DNA from: Hydractinia symbiolongicarpus
Taxonomy: Eukaryota; Cnidaria; Hydrozoa; Anthoathecata; Hydractiniidae
Direction of reading: 5' to 3'
Length of the DNA: 64,000 nucleotides
Assembly: GCF_029227915.1 (NCBI RefSeq)
Contig: NC_079884.1
Coordinates: 25,172,001-25,236,000, forward strand
In this document: one piece after another, positions 59,864 to 64,000 of the stretch
How positions within the stretch are numbered: the first letter of the stretch is position 1
How the letters are laid out: every line of letters starts with the position of its first letter
Program-made: the position numbers and the translations under genes
Notes under the pieces: generated by a model
What the model saw: the letters and a program-made list of their open reading frames with translations, nothing else
The model's database searches: none
What the model was told of the DNA's origin: nothing

Positions 59864-62378
59864 TTACTGAATGCCAAGTGTTGTTCTCGATGTTGTATTT
59901 CCCTCTTCCAAGAAAGGTGACAAGATCATTTTCTTTGAAGCATGCTGTTGAATCAAATTTCTATGAATAAAAATTATTAATCTCTATCTCAACCCTCGTA
60001 TGTGTCAGTGGAATAAACTATTAATCAACAAATACATTTATGTTACTGTGTTTAAATTAAGAAGCACAAAGTAATTTATGAACAAAAGGTCAATAGGGCT
60101 TTTAAAGCCCTATTGACCAAAGAAACTAGAACATCGCAATTTTGCACTGAAAAATCTATTAAAATAGGATGCCAACCCTCCTAATCTAAAACTTTTTTTA
60201 TGAATTTTAAACATTGCTGTGTTTATTGTTTTTTACACAGCCGAAAATATGATTGTTTTATGACTTGCTTTATAATTTTTATCAACTTAACTTTTTATAA
60301 TGTTCCTCAGCATTAAAGATATCATATGCAGCTTATTCTCCCACCATGCAACCTTAGACAAAATCAAAAGAGTTATATGATTCTTTCTTTAAATTTTTTA
60401 TTAAAATGAAAAAATATCAAATTTGCTGATCCAATTTACCTAGGCATAAAATGCACATACAAAAACTAAATCGATTTATTCTTGTGATCTAGGGAAACAA
60501 GGAAGGTTTATTTATTCAAAAGAAACTACAAATGATTTCACGTTTTACGCACATGGCCACATTTTTATTTCTGCTTTGAGTATTGACAGTTAAAAAGGTA
60601 ACAAATTATTTTTATTTATTAAAATTAATGGTATAAGATTAATCACACAATCTCCATATTTTTTGGTAAAACGTTACAGTAATTCACAGGTCATGTTTGA
60701 TTTTTACTTATGACGAGGACGAATTCACAACTTCTGCACAGTTTTTAAAATTATTTGAAGTATATGAAACAACTACTTACATTATTGCTGCCTTTAGTTC
60801 AGGTATACCAAATGTTTTGCAAATAGATTCTATATGGTAACTTGTCGTGGAATTTTTGGTTTGTGTACCAAAAGATCTGGATTTGTTTGTAGCTTGGACG
60901 TATTTACTTCGACAAGAATGCTGAACAAAGAAAAATTATTAATTGGAAGTAAAATAAAATGAAAGAGAGATTAAATTTATGGAAAAAAACACACTTGGGG
61001 ATTAAACTGGCAAGCTTTGACTCTCACAAAAACCCCAGTCTGCGTACAAACATGACGTGTGCAAGCATGCACATTCTTATTAACTGCTTCAGATAAACAA
61101 CCATCACATTTTGTTTTCTTATCTTTTTCTTCTGCTTTTCTCATACGTTCTTCTACCTTTTTCTGTGCTTCTATTTGTTTCAGCGCTTCTATTCTTTTCA
61201 CTTCTTCTATTTGTTTTTTCAGTGCTTCTGCCTTTTCAAGTTCCTGTGCTTTTTTTAGAGCTTCTGCTCTTTCTCGTGCTTCTGCATCTTTTAGTGCTTC
61301 TGAAACCAACTAGTAAAAAAAAGCATGTTTCATTTAATGTGTATTTTTTCCTAAAATAGTTCTGGGTCATTACAGCTGAAGTTATTAACAGAACCATTTT
61401 CGATTTTATCATCAATTTTTTGTATGCGAAGTATCCATGAAACAGATTCCTTGTGAGAATTTTAATAATTTTGAAAATTTTCTGAATATGGTCACTCTTA
61501 GACGCCATTTCTAGCATTATAAATTGTTTACTCTCTGCTGTAATGGCACTTAGCTTTAATGGCGCTGTAGCTTGCGCGGAAGAGCAGGGTTTGAGTGAAT
61601 GTTACCATAACCCCTGGTTAACCCAAGCCATGTGAGGAAAATTAGGTTGTGTCTTCTGGTAGAGCACTGACCCTAATTGGGTCTGCGTAGCTTAAAATGA
61701 GCATTAAATACTGAACGGCTCCCCATCTAACACATGCATGGTCCCTCCTGGAAATAATGGACAGGTACATCTGTCAGATTTGTGAGGCTAACCATGTAAA
61801 ATATACCCATATCTCTGGATATATCTATGGAGTCCATTGGAATCCAGCCCACATAATCTATAGAGCATTATGAACACACATAATTGGCTTTTAAACTATC
61901 ATATAAAAGAGTCAAATTCAAATCAATCGCTGATAGTAATTTCAAAGGATGTTTATTATACTGTGCAATCTCACAAGATTGTAAGACTCTTCAGAGCAAA
62001 AGAACAACTTTTAATTTACCCTTTTCTTCTCAAGCTTTTCGATAACAGTTCTTTTACCAGCCAGAGGTTTATGAGCAAATATTGTTGGCACAGCACCACG
62101 AACCAATCTGCGTTTTCTGGGTCCTAGAATAAATTTGGAGGCCAGAGAGTTCACAGAGAGAAATCCAATAATTTTATCTTTACCTCCCAGCAGTTTATGC
62201 CTTAAATCAGCAGATCTGTCAAAGCAGTCTTTCTCAAAATGATGCTCACATAGGAATACATTTTTTGGAATATCAACTCTTTTTATGTTAACTATCCAAC
62301 GAGAGGCAACTTTTTTGTTCGTCGGCAAGTGAAAAAATGATAAATCTGGGTTCCTTCTTTGATAATTTGAACATCCCA
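59864..62378 (-). CDS. THAP-domain zinc-finger protein, 5' exon not found
   Basis: THAP domains are C2CH zinc fingers that bind DNA. Visible exons join in phase: 62020-62378, 60995-61309, 60781-60920, 59864-59960. Exon A encodes most of a THAP domain: GCSNYQRRNPDLSFFHLP, the invariant Trp in SRWIVNIK, CEHHFEKDCF with the C-x2-H ligand pair, and the closing motif AVPTIF. It is longer than usual because of an insert (RHKLLGGKDKIIGFLSVNS). Exon B encodes a Lys/Glu/Ala coiled coil of about 70 residues with EALKK-like repeats, then a Cys-rich tail (CDGC, ACTRHVCTQTG). The last exon ends LGIQ then TAA. The first Cys ligand and the start ATG should be in an exon upstream of 62378, which I could not identify with confidence. 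THAP proteins often derive from P-element-like transposases. Confidence 0.78.
60088..60118. repeat. Perfect 31-nt palindrome
   Basis: GGTCAATAGGGCTTT, a single central T, then AAAGCCCTATTGACC: 15 bp of perfect dyad symmetry. It lies in the last intron of the THAP gene. It could form a cruciform, be a remnant of a small inverted-repeat element, or be a protein-binding site. Confidence 0.95.
61592..61635 (+). repeat. Dispersed repeat fragment (partner at 20117)
   Basis: TGAGTGAATGTTACCATAAC followed by CCCTGGTTAACCCAAGCCATGTG is an inverted match to 20117-20157. It lies in the intron after the THAP exon, next to a sequence with TGGTAGAGCACTGACCC at about 61660, which looks tRNA-derived. This suggests a SINE-like source. 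Confidence 0.55.
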
Positions 62379-63680
62379 CTGCAGAACAAGAGGCTATGTT
62401 GCTTAATATACCAATTTTTCTCGTTTAATCCTGCAAATTTATTTACTTTTTTATTCTTGGATTTGAAAAATGGAATGCGAGTCACAAAAAATTTAGAACA
62501 TAAGTAATGACACATTATACATTACCTTTGAAATAGAAACGCCATGATAACATGCCATAATGACATGGCATGACAATTGTTATAATATGGGTAAATGTGC
62601 TTAGGATAGTGCTTCCCTTACTATTTGTCTTGCACTGCCAGTTTCACAATGCGTCTACCACCATAGGGACTGAGCCAGATCAATTAAGATGTTGACGTTT
62701 TGTTTTGAGAACATCTTAATGGGTGCTTAAAATAGTGAGACAATTTCATAGTGTTAAATATCGCTTTATTTCAAATAAATTCCTTTTCTAAGCAAACTTT
62801 ACAAGAAGAAAAACATCTGTAAGTATATTATTTTTTCATAACATAATTCTCTTTATTAAAAAATCCTCCAAGATTCACAACATTTTATTCTATTTACAAC
62901 CTGTTACTACAGCCTTTCTATGTTGGCGCTCAGCAAATGCAGAGATTTATAACATTCTTGATCAGAAAGTTGTTGCAAACGTAGTATTTTTACTTAACAT
63001 GTAGTTTGAACAATTTTTTTATCTGATTTTCTTTCTTAATTAACTGTTATTTGTGTATGGGAATGTATGATTGCAAAAAATATATAAATTATTATGGAAA
63101 AAGAACAAGTTTACCAGCAAATGTGATTAAATACATATGAAAAATAAGTTAAAAAGGCTGCATTAAGATCACTCCCTGCAGTGCTACCCATAGTGACTAG
63201 AAACACCCAAAATAATTTCTTAAATCAGGTTCTGCCTCTGCTAGTTAAAATTTGAAACGGACAGGTAAAAAATTTTCAACTAACAAAATTAGATCAACTC
63301 ATCTTTTTTTAAAGTTGCAGTATTTCAACATAAAAATAAAAGTTTTTTTTAACTATATACTATAATATTTTAATTTGGCTCTTAAGAAAGAATCAGTCTC
63401 TTATTAACACTCAGCAAAGACAAAAATACCATCGCATTAACAAATAAGTGACATTTCACTTTGGCAAAAAAAAATAAAAAAGAAATTGAATATAAAGTCA
63501 CACTTGTTTAGGAACTCAACTTTGTATAACAACCAAGTTTTGCATTATTGACCAACTCTATTCCCATTCCATTACATTAAAATAATTATTGTACAGTCAC
63601 TAAAACTGAGCAGCATAAACAGCAAGTTTCAATGTGTTAAAGTGTGTATTAACATGGGAAATCTAACTTTACAGTACTGT
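62379..63680. other. Upstream of the visible THAP exons, no recognised gene
   Basis: The missing first exon of the THAP gene probably lies here or further right. Several short ATG-plus-GT candidates exist in the needed phase, for example near 62520 and 63112. None supplies the expected leading Cys of the zinc finger. The rest is AT-rich. Confidence 0.4.
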
Positions 63681-63694
63681 AAAAAGGTATCTTA

Positions 63695-63826
63695 ACATCG
63701 AGGATCGCGTATCTTGCGCGACGCGATCGATACGCGATAGCTTTTTTTTTGCTCCTAAATTTCTATCGCGCATGAAGCCTTATCGCGCTTCCTCGATAAG
63801 CAGTCTCGATACATCGCGATAAGTTA
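63695..63826. repeat. TCGCG-rich repeat at the right edge
   Basis: TATCGCG, CGCGATA and close variants recur many times between 63701 and 63823. Examples are GATCGCGTATCTTGCGCGACGC and ATCGATACGCGATAGC, with inverted pairs able to form hairpins. CG density here far exceeds that of the AT-rich surroundings. Confidence 0.75.
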
Positions 63827-63839
63827 AAATTAATTAACT

Positions 63840-64000
63840 ATCTGTTCTTATTAAATTGTAGCGCAAAGAAAAAAAAAATTAAACGATAATCTCGAAAGAA
63901 ATAATTTTATTATACTGTTCTTAAATCACAGCGTAAAAAATAAGGGATCGTCTCAAAACGTTCATACTTAGTTCGTATAATTCGTATAAAAAACTTTGTA
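63840..64000. repeat. Diverged tandem units at the window end
   Basis: Two related stretches of about 70 bp begin CTGTTCTTATTAAATTGTAG and CTGTTCTTAAATCACAGCG. Each is followed by an A-rich tract, then GATAATCTCGAAA or GGATCGTCTCAAAA. The window ends within this region, so its extent is unknown. Confidence 0.5.

Noticed and set aside
61059-61359. Plus-strand frames rich in Ser/Phe/Leu
   Set aside because: They are antisense to the THAP gene coiled-coil exon.

Overview
The window is animal nuclear DNA. Genes are split into many exons by GT-AG introns, introns and spacers are AT-rich, and the protein families are metazoan (RADX, SLC22, MAN1B1, THAP, RASD-like GTPase). The low GC content, dense small transposons, a PIF/Harbinger element, a tyrosine-recombinase remnant and Helitron-like ends fit an early-branching animal. 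My best guess is a cnidarian, but that is an inference from composition and protein divergence, not a placement. No bacterial operons, CRISPR arrays, rRNA genes or convincing tRNA genes are visible.

Layout. 1-10.1 kb holds repeats only: a long direct duplication (1-1163 and 1999-3167), two inverted-repeat MITEs, a seven-unit array with a 130-bp period, and a decayed tyrosine recombinase. Genes follow: a RADX-like ssDNA-binding protein (+, 10175-16309); a Harbinger transposon with an internal deletion (16498-17869); eIF3 subunit M (+, 18836-28746, ten exons, 379 aa); an intronless RASD-like small GTPase (+, 31085-31705); an SLC22-family transporter (-, 32199-40721, ten exons, 522 aa); an ER-type class I alpha-mannosidase like MAN1B1 (-, 43578-50920, seven exons, 666 aa); and tRNA m1G37 methyltransferase TRMT5 (-, 51829-53914, three exons, 462 aa). 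Beyond these lies a second, decayed copy of the segment carrying MAN1B1 exon 1 plus TRMT5 (55662-58301). A THAP zinc-finger gene (-, 59864-62378, 5' exon not found) comes last, then AT-rich DNA and a TCGCG-rich repeat at the right edge.

The genes are unrelated housekeeping or regulatory loci rather than one pathway: replication-fork protection, translation initiation, signalling, solute transport, glycoprotein quality control, tRNA modification and DNA binding. I re-derived exon structures by checking splice sites and reading phase. They close exactly for eif3m, SLC22, MAN1B1 and TRMT5. They close for the visible part of the THAP gene. RADX has one unresolved join, between exons 3 and 4.

The most informative observations are evolutionary: the partial segmental duplication with a broken TRMT5 copy and a dead MAN1B1 first exon; the Harbinger deletion junction; a miniature hAT-like family with 8-bp target duplications; short Helitron-like elements with terminal hairpins; and a GTPase with an altered G3 motif and no CAAX box. 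I did not find a clearly new multi-gene biological system.
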